Notes: generated from the sequence alone by a model not told the origin. Shown: positions 35,818 to 45,333, counted from the first letter of the stretch. The stretch is 64,000 bases of DNA from Kitasatospora sp. NA04385 (GCF_013364235.1 NZ_CP054919.1:7737603-7801602); one strand, 5' to 3'. Numbers and translations are program-made.

Positions 35818-35968
35818 GACTCTCCGGGATCCGGAGGTGGTTACGCAGAATTACCCGTAAGAGTGAATGCGGGGATTTTTCCCCGGAGAGGGGATTGAGT
35901 GGAATCGAGCGGCGGTAACTGAATGGACGGCGGCGAGGGGTGTGAGGAGGTGCCGGTCCGACAGTGGT

Positions 35969-36187
35969 TCAGATCCGACCGATCAGGGCGAACCCGGCAT
36001 CGGTGACGGCCGAGCGGATCTGCTCGTCCTGGAGCGGTTCGGCGGATTCGACGGTCACCTGACCGGACTTCGCGTCGGCGGTGACGTTGGTGACGCCGTT
36101 CAGTGCGGTCAGTCCGGCGGTAACGGTCCGCTCGCAGTGGCCGCAGCTCATTCCCTCGACGGTGAAGACGGCGGTGGTGGTGGACAT
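35969..36187 (-). CDS. CopZ-like heavy-metal-associated (HMA) domain protein
   Basis: 72 residues; a single HMA domain with the metal-binding motif GMSCGHCE (Cys pair CxxC) near residues 14-21, and the usual beta-alpha-beta-beta-alpha-beta length. It binds and delivers Cu(I) or another soft metal. GGAGG precedes the ATG at 36187. No P-type ATPase is adjacent in this window, which is unusual for a CopZ. Confidence 0.93.
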   Translation of the reverse strand: MSTTTAVFTVEGMSCGHCERTVTAGLTALNGVTNVTADAKSGQVTVESAEPLQDEQIRSAVTDAGFALIGRI

Positions 36188-36573
36188 GGATGGCCTCCGT
36201 TGGGCGGTCAGGATTCGGGGCGGCCCCGCAGGGCGGAAGGACGCCGTACAGCACAACGCACCCGGTCGGGGCTGGGTATCGGGACACGCCGGTGGGTGCC
36301 CCCAACGAGTGGTGCCCTGAATGGGAGTTCGCCACGGGCCGGCGGCCGGATGGTCCGCCGGGTCCGGGCATCGGGTGCGGTAGGGGCCGAAGGGCGGCCG
36401 GGCCGTCGACCGGGCACGCCCTCGGCCGGTCGCCCGCCGGAATTTCCGGTCGGCCCTGCCGAGGGTGCGGTGAATTTATTTGTTGAATTCTTAAAAATGT
36501 CCCGCTACGGTCGGCCGCGTCGATATCGCCGACGCCCGCCGGGCGGCCGTCGACACAATGAGGAGGGGGAACG
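36188..36573. other. Divergent intergenic region, copper chaperone / MATE
   Basis: 386 bp upstream of both genes. The MATE side carries a markedly AT-rich stretch at 36472-36497 that likely holds its promoter. No gene seen. Confidence 0.55.
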
Positions 36574-37899
36574 ATGGGGCAGACAACGACAAAGGTGGAG
36601 AAGCGAGAACCCGCACTCGTAGCACTGGACGCCTCGGCCGGACGGTTCGCCGTCTCCATCCTGCTCGGCCTGGTGGCCGGACTCGTGCTACAGGCCTGGA
36701 CAGTGGCCTTCCTGGGCCGGTTGGGCCCCGAGGCGCTCTACGTCAGGTCGGTGTACACGCCGATCGGCTACCTCGTGCTCGCGGTCACGGAGGGGCTGGT
36801 GGTGGCCACCCAGGTCTCCGCCGGCATCGCCGCCCGGAACGGCAGGAGCCGGGAAGCGCTCAAGTCCGTACCGACGTTCTTCGCGGTCGGCGCGGCGCTG
36901 CTGGCACTGCAGGCCCTCGTCATGCTGGTGGCGTCCGGTCCGATCCTGGCCGCCCTCGGGGTCGCCCCGGGCGCACGGCACTCGGTGTTGGTCTTCGTCG
37001 TGACCCTCGCCCTGACCAGCACGGCCGGGTTGGTCCCCTATCTCGGCGGGGGTGTCCTGCGCGGTTTGGGACACACCGGGCCGGCGGCCTGGCTCGGTGT
37101 GCTGTTCACCGCGCTGTCCATCGTCGGAACGCTCGTGCTCCACGCGGTCACGGGGCTCGGCGTGCTGGCGGTGCCGATCGGTGGCCTGCCCGCCACGCTG
37201 ATCATCGGAGTGGCCGTCGCGGTCGTCCTCCGGCGCAAGCAGGTGGCCAAGCCTCCGCTGACCGGCGACCAGGTCGCGGTGCGTGAACTCCTGGGCCTCG
37301 GTGCGCCGGTGGCGGGCACGTTCCTACTGCTGTCCACCGTGACCTTCGGCTACCTGCGGGTGCTGCGCGAGGCCGGGTCGACCGAGGTCGCCGGATTCTC
37401 GCTCGGGCAGATGGCGGTCGGGCTGCTGATGGTGATCGCGATGGCAGTGGGTTCCGGTACGGCGATCGCCGTCACCCTGCGGCCGGGCGAGAACCGGAGG
37501 GAGCTCAACTACGCGGGTCTGGTCACCGCCCTGCGGCTGTCCATTCCCCCGTACCTGCTGCTCGGCGCGGTGGCGTTCCTGTTCCGGGGGCCGATCACCC
37601 GCGCCCTGACCACCGACCGGGCCGCGGCCTCGGTGGCGGCCGGATACTTCGCCTGGGTCGGCCCCACCCTGGTGCTCTTCGGCGGGACGCTCGCACTGCT
37701 CGGCTACCTGGAGCAGATCGGCCGGGCGGGGACGGCGTTCCTGCTGAACGTCGCGTACTTCGCACTGATGCTGACCGCCGCGTTCCTCATACCCGGGCCC
37801 GTCGACGCGGGAGACCTGGCTCGACTGATGGCGGCGGGCAACGTCCTCGGATTCGTCACACTCTGGTTCAGCGTGCGCTTCTTGGTCCTGCGCCGGTGA
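36574..37899 (+). CDS. MATE family efflux transporter
   Basis: 441 residues, 12 hydrophobic helices in two MatE halves. Typical phrases are FLGRLGPEALYVRSVYTP, LTEGLVVATQVSAG and YLGGGVLRGLGHTGPAAWLGV in the first half, ELLGLGAPVAGTFLLLSTVTFGYLRVLREAGS in the second. AGGAGGGGGAACG precedes the ATG. It exports cationic drugs or metabolites by Na+ or H+ antiport. It stands alone. Confidence 0.9.
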   Translation: MGQTTTKVEKREPALVALDASAGRFAVSILLGLVAGLVLQAWTVAFLGRLGPEALYVRSVYTPIGYLVLAVTEGLVVATQVSAGIAARNGRSREALKSVPTFFAVGAALLALQALVMLVASGPILAALGVAPGARHSVLVFVVTLALTSTAGLVPYLGGGVLRGLGHTGPAAWLGVLFTALSIVGTLVLHAVTGLGVLAVPIGGLPATLIIGVAVAVVLRRKQVAKPPLTGDQVAVRELLGLGAPVAGTFLLLSTVTFGYLRVLREAGSTEVAGFSLGQMAVGLLMVIAMAVGSGTAIAVTLRPGENRRELNYAGLVTALRLSIPPYLLLGAVAFLFRGPITRALTTDRAAASVAAGYFAWVGPTLVLFGGTLALLGYLEQIGRAGTAFLLNVAYFALMLTAAFLIPGPVDAGDLARLMAAGNVLGFVTLWFSVRFLVLRR

Positions 37900-38071
37900 C
37901 GGGTGGAGGTGGATGACGGCGTGCCAAGAGGGACGGCGGGACGACGGCGGGCCGACGCCACCGCGGGTGCCGCTTTCGGACCGGGGCCGGGAGCGGAGGC
38001 GGGTAGGCCGCGGCGGATTCCCTCCGGGTGTCCGGGGCGGGACGCGTTCCGGTGGCGCCGACCCTGGTGCG

Positions 38072-38632
38072 TCAGACGGCCGCCAGGTCGTCGGGCACGA
38101 GCGAGAAGACCACCAGGTCGACTCGGCCGGTGTGGACGTAGCCCGCGTTCCGGAGCACGCCCTCCCGGTGGAAACCGGCCTTCTCGGCCACCCGCTGGGA
38201 AGCGGTGTTGTCGGTGGCGGCGAACAACTGCAGCCGCTGGAAGCCCTGTTCGCCCAACAGCCACTCGCCGAGCGCGCGTGTCGCCTCCGTCATCACGCCA
38301 CGGCCGCGGGCCCACGGCGCGGCCCAGTAGCCGACCTCGCTCACTCGGGCCGGCCAGTCGGTCTTCTTGAGTCCCACCGTGCCCAGCAGTTGACCGGACC
38401 CGGCATCGGTGACGGCGAAGTGGATGCCGTCGCCGGACGTGCGAAGGCGGTGCGAGACCTCGGTGCACCAGGACGCCGCGTGCTCGGTGGTGTACGGCTG
38501 GGGCAGCGGCAGCCACTGCTGAGTCAGTTCGTCCGAGCAGGCGGCCCTGGTCTCCTCCACGTCCGCCGAGGTGAAGGGACGGAGCAGCAACCGATCGGTG
38601 CGCAGGACGGTTTCGGGAAATATCGGCGGCAC
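38072..38632 (-). CDS. GNAT family N-acetyltransferase (RimJ/RimL-like)
   Basis: 186 residues from GTG 38632, chosen for AGGAG 7 nt upstream. ETVLRTDRLLLRPFTSADVEE, VGYWAAPWARGRGVMTEATRALGEW (acetyl-CoA loop) and LFAATDNTASQRVAEKAGFHREG are the signatures of the RimJ/RimL branch, which acetylates protein N-termini or small molecules. An isolated palindrome lies about 60 bp upstream. Confidence 0.92.
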   Translation of the reverse strand: MPPIFPETVLRTDRLLLRPFTSADVEETRAACSDELTQQWLPLPQPYTTEHAASWCTEVSHRLRTSGDGIHFAVTDAGSGQLLGTVGLKKTDWPARVSEVGYWAAPWARGRGVMTEATRALGEWLLGEQGFQRLQLFAATDNTASQRVAEKAGFHREGVLRNAGYVHTGRVDLVVFSLVPDDLAAV

Positions 38633-38687
38633 GGGGGGCTCCTGGTCGGATGGCGAAGGGAGGGTGGAGCGTCTTCGGTACGCCTTG

Positions 38688-38708
38688 GTGTGCGGAATTC
38701 CCGCACAC
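38688..38708. promoter_or_regulatory. Palindrome upstream of the RimJ-like acetyltransferase
   Basis: GTGTGCGG-AATTC-CCGCACAC, a perfect 8-bp inverted repeat with a 5-bp spacer, 56-76 bp before the gene start. Operator or hairpin; the binding protein is unknown. Confidence 0.45.
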
Positions 38709-38894
38709 GCCCGGATCGCGAATTGCCGGCGGACAGCCTGTCGCTCCTGAGTCCACAGGCTGCGGTGGCGCCCGTGGCCGCTCACTCTAGCGGGTGCGGA
38801 AATCGGTCTCCATTGAGAACGAACCACTACCGCGAGCACTGAATTCGGTATCCGGCCAAGCGGTTTCCGGGGCCGTGGCGGTCTCCGTCGGCAG

Positions 38895-39326
38895 TCAGTC
38901 GGAACGGAGGGCCACGGTCCGCGAGGGGGCGGAGCCCCGGGCCGGGCGGGAGGCGACAGGAGGTTCGAGGACGGAGGTGAAAGCGGCGTCGAGTCGCGGA
39001 CGGTTTCGCGGGGCGGCGGCCACGAGCTGCGGGTCGACGGTGAGGACGGTGATGCCCAGGGGCGTGACCAGCGCTCGCAGGGCGGGTTCGGAGAGTTCCG
39101 CCCAAGGCTGGGCGGGCCCGCACACGCGGGCCAGGAGGGTCCTGGAGGTGAAAGCGACAGCGGTCCGGTCACCGAGCGGGGTGCGGAAGACCAGCGCGGT
39201 GCGGCCCAGCGGCCCAGGCCTGACGGGTATCAGGAGAAGGCCGGCCGGGGCGTGTTCCGCAGGCTCCGGGTCCGCGGGTTCCGGGTCCGCAGGCTCTGGA
39301 TCCGCGGCGTCGTGGCACTGCTGCAT
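38895..39326 (-). CDS. SAV_915 / SseB-like family protein
   Basis: 143 residues. After an acidic EPADPEPADPEPA repeat comes LLLIPVRPGPLGRTALVFRTPLGDRTAVAFTSRTLLARVCGPAQPWAELSEPALRALVTPLGITVLTVDP, which matches the actinobacterial SAV_915 family with an SseB N-terminal-like fold. Function unknown. GGAGG lies 9 nt before the ATG. The last 30 residues are basic and poorly conserved in character. Confidence 0.85.
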   Translation of the reverse strand: MQQCHDAADPEPADPEPADPEPAEHAPAGLLLIPVRPGPLGRTALVFRTPLGDRTAVAFTSRTLLARVCGPAQPWAELSEPALRALVTPLGITVLTVDPQLVAAAPRNRPRLDAAFTSVLEPPVASRPARGSAPSRTVALRSD

Positions 39327-39578
39327 GGGATGCCTCCACGTGGACGGTGGTCGCGAGAACGTGCCGGGCGTCCATCCGGCGCGGCGACCTCATGGCACCG
39401 ACGCTACGCCGGAAGTCCCGGCGAGGTACCGCGCCCTGACGCCTTCTTGATCCCCGAGGCGTCCGGGCTGGCCGGTCGCAGCGGTCGCAGCGGCCGGACG
39501 GGGAGCGGTGCGGCGTGGGGACGGCCGATAGCGTTCGAGTGGTTGGAGCGGTCGAGTGACGGAGAAGGGAGCAGATGG

Positions 39579-40307
39579 GTGCGGGTACGAGTGGCGGCGG
39601 CCCAGTTCGAGTGCGTCGAGGGGGACGTGCGGGCCAACGTGCGGCGGATCGCCGACCTGGCGGCGGAGGCGAGGGAGACGGGCAGCACGGTCATGGTCTG
39701 TCCGGAGCTGGCGCTCACCGGGTACGCGCCCGAGCTGATCGGCGCGGACCGGACGCTGTGGACCGAGGCGGAGGACGTGCGCCTCGACCCGCTGCGGGTC
39801 ACGGGGATCACGGTGGTGGTCAACGGGGCCGCGGCGGGGCCGGGCGGTCGGCCACAGATCGTCAGCACGGTGTACGCGCCGGACGGCGCCCTGGCGGCGG
39901 TGTATGCGAAGGAGCACCTGTACGAGAACGAGCGGGAGGTGTTCGAGCCGGGTAGTGGCGGCGGGCGCTTCTGGGCGGGCGGCGTCGGCTACTCGCTGGG
40001 CACCTGCTTCGACAACCACTTCCCCGAGGTGCCCGCGCGGAACGCCGCCCTGGGCTGCCAGGTCCACCTCGCGAGTTCGCTGTACGGGACGGGAAGCGGA
40101 CGCGAGGAGCGCGGCGCCGTCCACCCGGCGATCGCCCGGGCCACCGGCATGTACGTGGTGCTCGCGAACCACGTCGGCCCCGCCGGGGCGTGGACGGGCT
40201 GCGGAGGCAGCGCCGCATGGGCACCGGACGGAGCCGTGGTGATCGAGGCCGATGAGAGCGGGCCCCGGCTGCTGGTGGCCGACCTGGAGGTGGAGGTGCG
40301 CGACTGA
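39579..40307 (+). CDS. Carbon-nitrogen hydrolase (nitrilase superfamily)
   Basis: 242 residues. The catalytic triad is complete: Glu43 in CPELALTGY, Lys111 in YAKEHLYENE and Cys143 in GTCFDNHFPE. A typical small amidase of this superfamily, hydrolysing an amide or C-N bond; the substrate is unknown. GTG 39579 gives the normal N-terminus (RVRVAAAQF) and has GAAGGGAG upstream. It converges on the DUF5709 gene. Confidence 0.93.
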   Translation: MRVRVAAAQFECVEGDVRANVRRIADLAAEARETGSTVMVCPELALTGYAPELIGADRTLWTEAEDVRLDPLRVTGITVVVNGAAAGPGGRPQIVSTVYAPDGALAAVYAKEHLYENEREVFEPGSGGGRFWAGGVGYSLGTCFDNHFPEVPARNAALGCQVHLASSLYGTGSGREERGAVHPAIARATGMYVVLANHVGPAGAWTGCGGSAAWAPDGAVVIEADESGPRLLVADLEVEVRD

Positions 40308-40313
40308 GAACGG

Positions 40314-40340
40314 GGAGCCCGGTCCGCCGGGCCGGGGCTC
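40314..40340. terminator. Possible bidirectional terminator hairpin
   Basis: GAGCCC and GGGGCTC segments can pair across a GC-rich loop between the converging nitrilase and DUF5709 genes. The pairing is imperfect. Confidence 0.35.
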
Positions 40341-40833
40341 AGCGGTAGTCGTCGTCGGGCACGCGGTCGGCCAGGTCGTCGAGCACGGTGAACCGGACCG
40401 CCTCGCGCAGCGGCTCGTCCGGCTCGGCGTCGTCGAACTCGGCCTCGCTGTCCTCGTCCGGGTACACCAGGTGCACGGCGGCCTCCTCCGCGGTCGCGGC
40501 ACCGGCGTCCGGGCCGACGTCGGTGCCCTCGGTGTCGATGCCGTCCTCGACCAGGCGGCCGGCCCGTGGCGAAGGCCCGTCGGCCCAGCGGTCGTCGACC
40601 GCCTCGGGGCTGTCGTCGGGTTCCTCCTCCGCCAGCAGCTGGTCCAGGGACTCGCCCTGCTCGGCCTCCTCGGGGGTGGTGCCGTACGCGGTGGCGCCCC
40701 GGTAGCCGTCCGGCGGGATGACCCCGGTGTCGAGCGGGTCGTCGTCCAGCCGGTCGGTGAGCAGGGAGTCGGCCGGTTCGAGAACGCCGTCGTCCTCGGC
40801 GGGTTCCGGGTCCTGGGCGTCCCAGTCGGTCAT
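40339..40833 (-). CDS. DUF5709 family acidic protein
   Basis: 164 residues, strongly acidic. LEPADSLLTDRLDDDPLDTGVIPPDGYRGATAYGTTPEEAEQGESLDQLLAEEEPD and a C-terminal AVHLVYPDEDSE match DUF5709, a conserved actinobacterial protein of unknown function. AGGTG or GAGGACAGG may be its ribosome-binding site. It reads away from the 188-bp repeat array. Confidence 0.9.
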   Translation of the reverse strand: MTDWDAQDPEPAEDDGVLEPADSLLTDRLDDDPLDTGVIPPDGYRGATAYGTTPEEAEQGESLDQLLAEEEPDDSPEAVDDRWADGPSPRAGRLVEDGIDTEGTDVGPDAGAATAEEAAVHLVYPDEDSEAEFDDAEPDEPLREAVRFTVLDDLADRVPDDDYR

Positions 40834-40923
40834 GACAGCACCTGTCCTCGTCACTCGGGGTGTGAGGTCACACGCAGTTCCTTCATGCTCGCCAGGGAGC
40901 CACCCCGCCCGCAACACGGCGCG

Positions 40924-41486
40924 GCGCCGAGAGCCCGGGTCCGGTGTCGGGGTGGATGGCTTCTGGTAGGGGTGCGGGGTGGTGGGAGGGCGGTTGCTGC
41001 GCAGGTGGGGGGCTTGATGGTGGTCTGCTTGTCGGGTGGCCGGGGCGGGGTGTTCCGGGGTGGGCTGGTGGTCAGGAACGTGTCAGCGGTGGTGTCGGTG
41101 GCGTAGCGGGTGCGCCGAGAGCCCGGGTCCGGTGTCGGGGTGGATGGCTTCCGGTAGGGGTGCGGGGTGGCGGGGGGACGGTTGCTGCGCAGGTGGGGGG
41201 CTTGATGGTGGTCTGCTCGTCGGGTGGTGGGGGGGGGGTGTTCGGGGGGGGGCTGGTGGTCAGGAACGTGTCAGCGGTGGTGTCGGTGGCGTAGCGGGTG
41301 CGCCGAGAGCCCGGGTCTGGTGCCGGGGTGGATGGCTTCTGGTAGGGGTGCGGGGTGGTGGGAGGGCGGTTGCTGCGCAGGTGGGGGGCTTGATGGTGGT
41401 CTGCTCGTCGGGTGGTCGGGGCGGGGTGTTTTGGGGTGGGTGGTGGTCAAGAACGCGTCAGCGGCGGCGCTGGTGGCGTAGCGGGT
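40924..41486. repeat. Three tandem 188-bp repeats
   Basis: Copies at 40924-41111, 41112-41299 and 41300-41486 (the last one base shorter) differ at only a few positions each. Each begins GCGCCGAGAGCCCGGGT and ends GTGGCGTAGCGGGT. The plus strand is G/T-rich with many runs of G. The unit is not a multiple of three, so it is not a protein repeat. Each of the first two copies holds an intact 29-codon ORF (41017-41106; 41205-41294) starting MVVC and ending NVSAVVSVA; the third is frameshifted by the one-base loss. Confidence 0.95.
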
Positions 41487-42000
41487 GCGTCAAGAAGGGG
41501 GCGGGGACCGGGGCGGCTGAGGTGGGCTGAGAGGTGTCGGGCAGGTCGGGAGGACAGGGAGACGGTGACGGTGGCGGAGATGGCGGACACGGTCGGTGAG
41601 CGGACACCGGTTGGCTGCGGGCAGGTGCTGGTCGGGCCGTGGCCCGGGTCGCGGAGCACCGGAGGGACGGCGGAGCGGGTGGAATGCGAGGACGAGGGCG
41701 GGGAGGGTACGGGTGAGGGCGGAGCTGGGCAGGGCGCGGCCGTTCGCTGCCGCCACGGGCTGGGCTGGTGGGTCGAGTAGGCGGTCGACCGATCGTGGCG
41801 GCGCGCACGCGGCTGGTTCCGGCCGGGAGGTGGTGGGAGGACGAAGGGTCCGGCGGCTGGTGGGCCCGGCTGTTCCGGGGGTGGGGAGGGTGGCGGTCGG
41901 AGTCCGGGGCGTCGGGGCGGCACGGCATGATGGGGCATATGGAACGTACGTGCTCTCGCCGGTTTGTGCGGTCGGGCCGGGTGTACGGGTGGGGTGCGCG
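41487..42000. other. G-rich non-coding region upstream of the LuxR gene
   Basis: 514 bp continuing the G-skewed composition of the repeats. The regulator's promoter should be here, possibly near 41920-41960, which is relatively AT-rich. Long open frames exist only because stops are rare in this composition. Confidence 0.6.
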
Positions 42001-44946
42001 GTGACGCGGCAGGACGGCGGAGCGCCGGGTTTCGTCGGGCGGCGGCGCGAAGTGGCGTGGCTGGTCCAGGCGCTGCGGGCCGCGCCCGCCGTGGTGCTGG
42101 TGGAGGGCGATGCCGGGGTCGGGAAGTCCGCACTGGTCGGGCGGGCACTGGCCGAGTCCGGGGCACCGGGGGAGCGGGTGCTGACCGGCCGGTGCCACCC
42201 GGTGGCCGGGCCGGCCCCCTACGGTCCGCTGCTGGACGCGCTGCGGCGCAGCCGTCCGGTGCTGGCGGAAGCCGCCCAGCTGCCGCCGAGCACCGGCGCG
42301 CTCCGCAGCAGGCTGCCGGACCTGGCCGACCTGCTGCCGCCGGACGTCCCCGGTGCCGGGGGCGACGAGCGCTACCGGCTGACCCAGGGCCTGCGGGCCC
42401 TGCTCGACGCGCTGGGCGAGGTGGTGCTGCTGGTCGAGGACGCGCAGTGGGCCGATCGGGCGACCAGGGAGCTGTTGCTGCTGCTGGCCAGGGACCCGCA
42501 CCCCGGCCTCTCGCTGGTGGTGACCTACCGGCCGGAGGAACGGCCGGACGGGTCGCCCGTGCTGGGAACGGCCTACCGTCGCCCGCCGGGAGTCTCCGGA
42601 GGGCTGCTCCGGGTCGAGCCGCTGGAGCGGGCGGAGGTGCTGGAGCTCGCCCGTGCCGCGCTCGGCGGCAGCGCGACCGGCCCCGCTGCGGGTACCGGCT
42701 CCGCTGCGGGTACCGGCTCCGCCGCTGGCCCCGGCGGCGCGGTCAGCATCGGGGCCGGTACCGGGGCCGGCATCGCGACCGCGCTCGCCGCCCTGCTGCA
42801 CGAACGGTCCGGCGGGCTCCCCGCCGCGATCCTGGAAGACCTGGCGGCCCTGCAGGAGGACGGCCGCCGGACGGACCCCGTCGCCGCCCTGACCGGCGCG
42901 GAGCCGGCCCGCGGCCTGCGCGACGCGGTCACCGAGCGGCTGGCCCGCCTCGGCGAGGCGGCTCGCCGGGTTGTCGAGGCCGCCGCCGTGCTGGACGAGC
43001 CCGCGAGCGAGGAACTGATCGCCGAGGTCTCCGCGCTGCCCGCCGAACAGGTCTCCTCCGGCCTGGTGGAGGCCCTGCACGCGGCGGTGCTGGACGAGCC
43101 CGCCCCGGCCAGGTACGCGTTCCGCCAGGAGCCGGCCCGGCAGGTGGCGTACCGGCGGATACCCGGCCCGGTCCGCTCCGCGCTCCACCGCCGGGCCGTC
43201 GAGGCGCTGCGCACCGTAGAACCGCGTCCGCTCGCCCGGATCGCCGTGCACACCCGCGCCCTCGGCGACCGGGACGCCTGGCCGCCCGCCGCCGAAGCCG
43301 CGGCCGAACAGGCCGTGGAACGGGGCGACACCGCCGCGGCCGGTTCGCTGCTGCGCGAACTGCTCGCCGAGGCCGACCTCACCCCCGAGCGCCGGGGTCG
43401 AGCCGCCCGGGCGCTGGCCGGCCTCGCCGCGAACGCCGCCTACGACGCCGCCAGCACCGAGGCCCTGGCCGGCATCATCGCCGATCCCCGGCTGCCGATC
43501 GCCGACCGTGGCGAAGTCCGGCTGACCCTCGGCCTGCGGATCGCCGTCCAGGGCGGCGACCGGGACGGCTTCACCCTGATCGAACAGGCCGCCGACGAAC
43601 TCATCGCCGAACGGCCCGCCCGTGCCGCCCGGGCCCTGATCGCGCTCGCCATGAACGAACGCGACGGCGGCAGCTCCGTGGCCTGGGAACGGATGGCCAA
43701 GGCCGCCGCCGCACTGGAGACCGAGCCCGACGAGGAGGTGGCCGCCGCCTACCGCGCCACCCGGCTCACCTTCCAGGCCCGCGAGGGCGACCCGGAGCTG
43801 TGGCCCGAACTCGACCGGCTGCCGCGCGGCGCCTCCAGCCCCGAACTCGTCCGGCAGACCACCCGGGCCCTGTTCAACGTCGGCGACATCGCCATGGAGA
43901 CCGGCCACGACCGGCGGGCCGGACGGCTGCTCACCGAGAGCCGCGCCCTGGCCCGGCGGGCCGCGATCTCCTACCTGGAGTGCTACAGCCGGATCGCCCT
44001 GCTGCGCCTCGACGGCCTGGCCGGGCACTGGCAGGGGCTGGAGGAGCGGTTCGAGGCGCTCGGCACCGAGTACCCGGACGTGGCGATGGCCAAGGCCGAG
44101 CGCGCCATGCTGTTCGGCCGGATCGCCGCCTCCCGGGGGCGGCTGGCGGCCGCGCGGGCCGAGTTCGAGTCCGCCGCCAGGTACGGCGAACGCGAGTCGC
44201 AGGTCACCGCGGCGATCCGGGCCGCCGCCGGGCTGGGCGGGGTGGAACTGGTGGAGCACGGTGCGGAGGCCGCCGCCGTGGTGCTCGGGCCCGCCGTCGC
44301 GATGCTGCGGCAGGCCGGGGCCTGGGCCCGCGGCGGGGAGGTGCTGCCGATCGCCGTCGAGGTCTCCCGGGGCGTCGGCGACGAGGGCGCGGCCCGGCAC
44401 CTCACCGAGGAGGCGGCAGAGGCGCTCGACGGGGTGGACGCGCCCGCCGCGCACGCGGGGCTGCACCAGGCGCGGGGCGTCCTGCTGGAGGGCGTCGATC
44501 CGGGCGGCGCGATCGAGTCCTACCGCCGGGCCCGGGACGCCTGGCGGAACATCGGCCGCCCCTACGAGGCCGCGAAGGCGGAGGAGCGGCTCGCGCGGGC
44601 GCTCGCCGACCGGGACGCGCAGACCGCGGCCGAGCGGCTGGCCGCCGCCGAAGCCGCCTACAACACCCTCGGGGCGGCCTCCGACGCGGCCCGCTGCCAG
44701 CACGTCCGGCGCGACCTGGGCCTGGGGCGGATGGCCTCGCCGGGGCGGCGTGGTTACGGCGAGTCGCTCTCGCCGCGCGAGCGGCAGGTCGCGGAGCTGG
44801 TGGGGCAGGGCGTCAGCAACCAGGACATCGCGCAGGCCCTGTTCCTGTCCCCGCGCACGGTCGAGCACCACGTGGCCAGCGTGCTGCGGAAGCTGGGCGT
44901 GGGACGGAAGGACGTGGCGGAGGCGCTGGCCGAGAGCGAGGGCTGA
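42001..44946 (+). CDS. LAL-type (large ATP-binding) LuxR family transcriptional regulator
   Basis: About 981 residues. It opens FVGRRREVAWLVQAL, then Walker A GDAGVGKSALVGRA (near 36) and Walker B VLLVEDAQWAD (near 145), an AAA/STAND module. A helical TPR-like middle follows, and a C-terminal LuxR HTH (LSPRERQVAELVGQGVSNQ; FLSPRTVEHHVASVLRKLGV). GTG 42001 is chosen because FVGRRRE normally lies close to the N-terminus. A GTGSAAGTGSAAGP insert near 228 comes from an 18-bp duplication. LAL regulators often activate secondary metabolism; the target is unknown. Confidence 0.93.
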   Translation: MTRQDGGAPGFVGRRREVAWLVQALRAAPAVVLVEGDAGVGKSALVGRALAESGAPGERVLTGRCHPVAGPAPYGPLLDALRRSRPVLAEAAQLPPSTGALRSRLPDLADLLPPDVPGAGGDERYRLTQGLRALLDALGEVVLLVEDAQWADRATRELLLLLARDPHPGLSLVVTYRPEERPDGSPVLGTAYRRPPGVSGGLLRVEPLERAEVLELARAALGGSATGPAAGTGSAAGTGSAAGPGGAVSIGAGTGAGIATALAALLHERSGGLPAAILEDLAALQEDGRRTDPVAALTGAEPARGLRDAVTERLARLGEAARRVVEAAAVLDEPASEELIAEVSALPAEQVSSGLVEALHAAVLDEPAPARYAFRQEPARQVAYRRIPGPVRSALHRRAVEALRTVEPRPLARIAVHTRALGDRDAWPPAAEAAAEQAVERGDTAAAGSLLRELLAEADLTPERRGRAARALAGLAANAAYDAASTEALAGIIADPRLPIADRGEVRLTLGLRIAVQGGDRDGFTLIEQAADELIAERPARAARALIALAMNERDGGSSVAWERMAKAAAALETEPDEEVAAAYRATRLTFQAREGDPELWPELDRLPRGASSPELVRQTTRALFNVGDIAMETGHDRRAGRLLTESRALARRAAISYLECYSRIALLRLDGLAGHWQGLEERFEALGTEYPDVAMAKAERAMLFGRIAASRGRLAAARAEFESAARYGERESQVTAAIRAAAGLGGVELVEHGAEAAAVVLGPAVAMLRQAGAWARGGEVLPIAVEVSRGVGDEGAARHLTEEAAEALDGVDAPAAHAGLHQARGVLLEGVDPGGAIESYRRARDAWRNIGRPYEAAKAEERLARALADRDAQTAAERLAAAEAAYNTLGAASDAARCQHVRRDLGLGRMASPGRRGYGESLSPRERQVAELVGQGVSNQDIAQALFLSPRTVEHHVASVLRKLGVGRKDVAEALAESEG

Positions 44947-45333
44947 GCCGGCGGAGGCGCCCGGAGCCGGGAACGGCCGTCGGGCACGGGGCCACGGGAC
45001 GGCACGGGTGCGGTGCGGGCGCGACACGGATGGGGGCGCGGCGTCGCTGTCGGCGGTGTGGACACGGGACGGCCCCGGGCCGGGGGCCACGGGGCAGGTG
45101 CTGCGGACCACGAGTGGCGGGCCGGGCCGACCCCACCGGTTCGCAGTGGGGTGGCGGTCGGGCGGGCTGAACCGGTGGTGCGGCTTCGTACAGGGCGCGG
45201 GCCCTTCGCCGGGCCCTTCGGCAGGATCTCCGGCAGGTCGCTCCGGTCGGCGCGCCCAGGTCACGGGTGGTGACGGTGGCTCAGGTGCGGGCGGTGGCCC
45301 GTGGCTGACGCCCGGTCAGGGGCTGAGGCCCGG
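44947..45333. other. Intergenic region after the LuxR gene
   Basis: 387 bp, GC-rich, convergent context. It contains a 17-bp direct repeat GGCTGA(C/G)GCCCGGTCAG at 45303-45319 and 45321-45337 that runs into the next stop codon. No gene seen. Confidence 0.55.

Larger units (their letters stand above)
35423..35968. other. Long intergenic region of lower GC
   Basis: 546 bp. It holds the leader ORF (35481-35558), an AT-rich tract at 35688-35700 (possible minus-strand promoter for the leader/GNAT transcript), and the inverted repeat at 35777-35817. Beyond these I see no gene. Confidence 0.6.

Noticed and set aside
41458..45264. 1268-residue minus-strand frame
   Set aside because: Antisense of the LuxR regulator and of the repeat array; no domain, biased composition.
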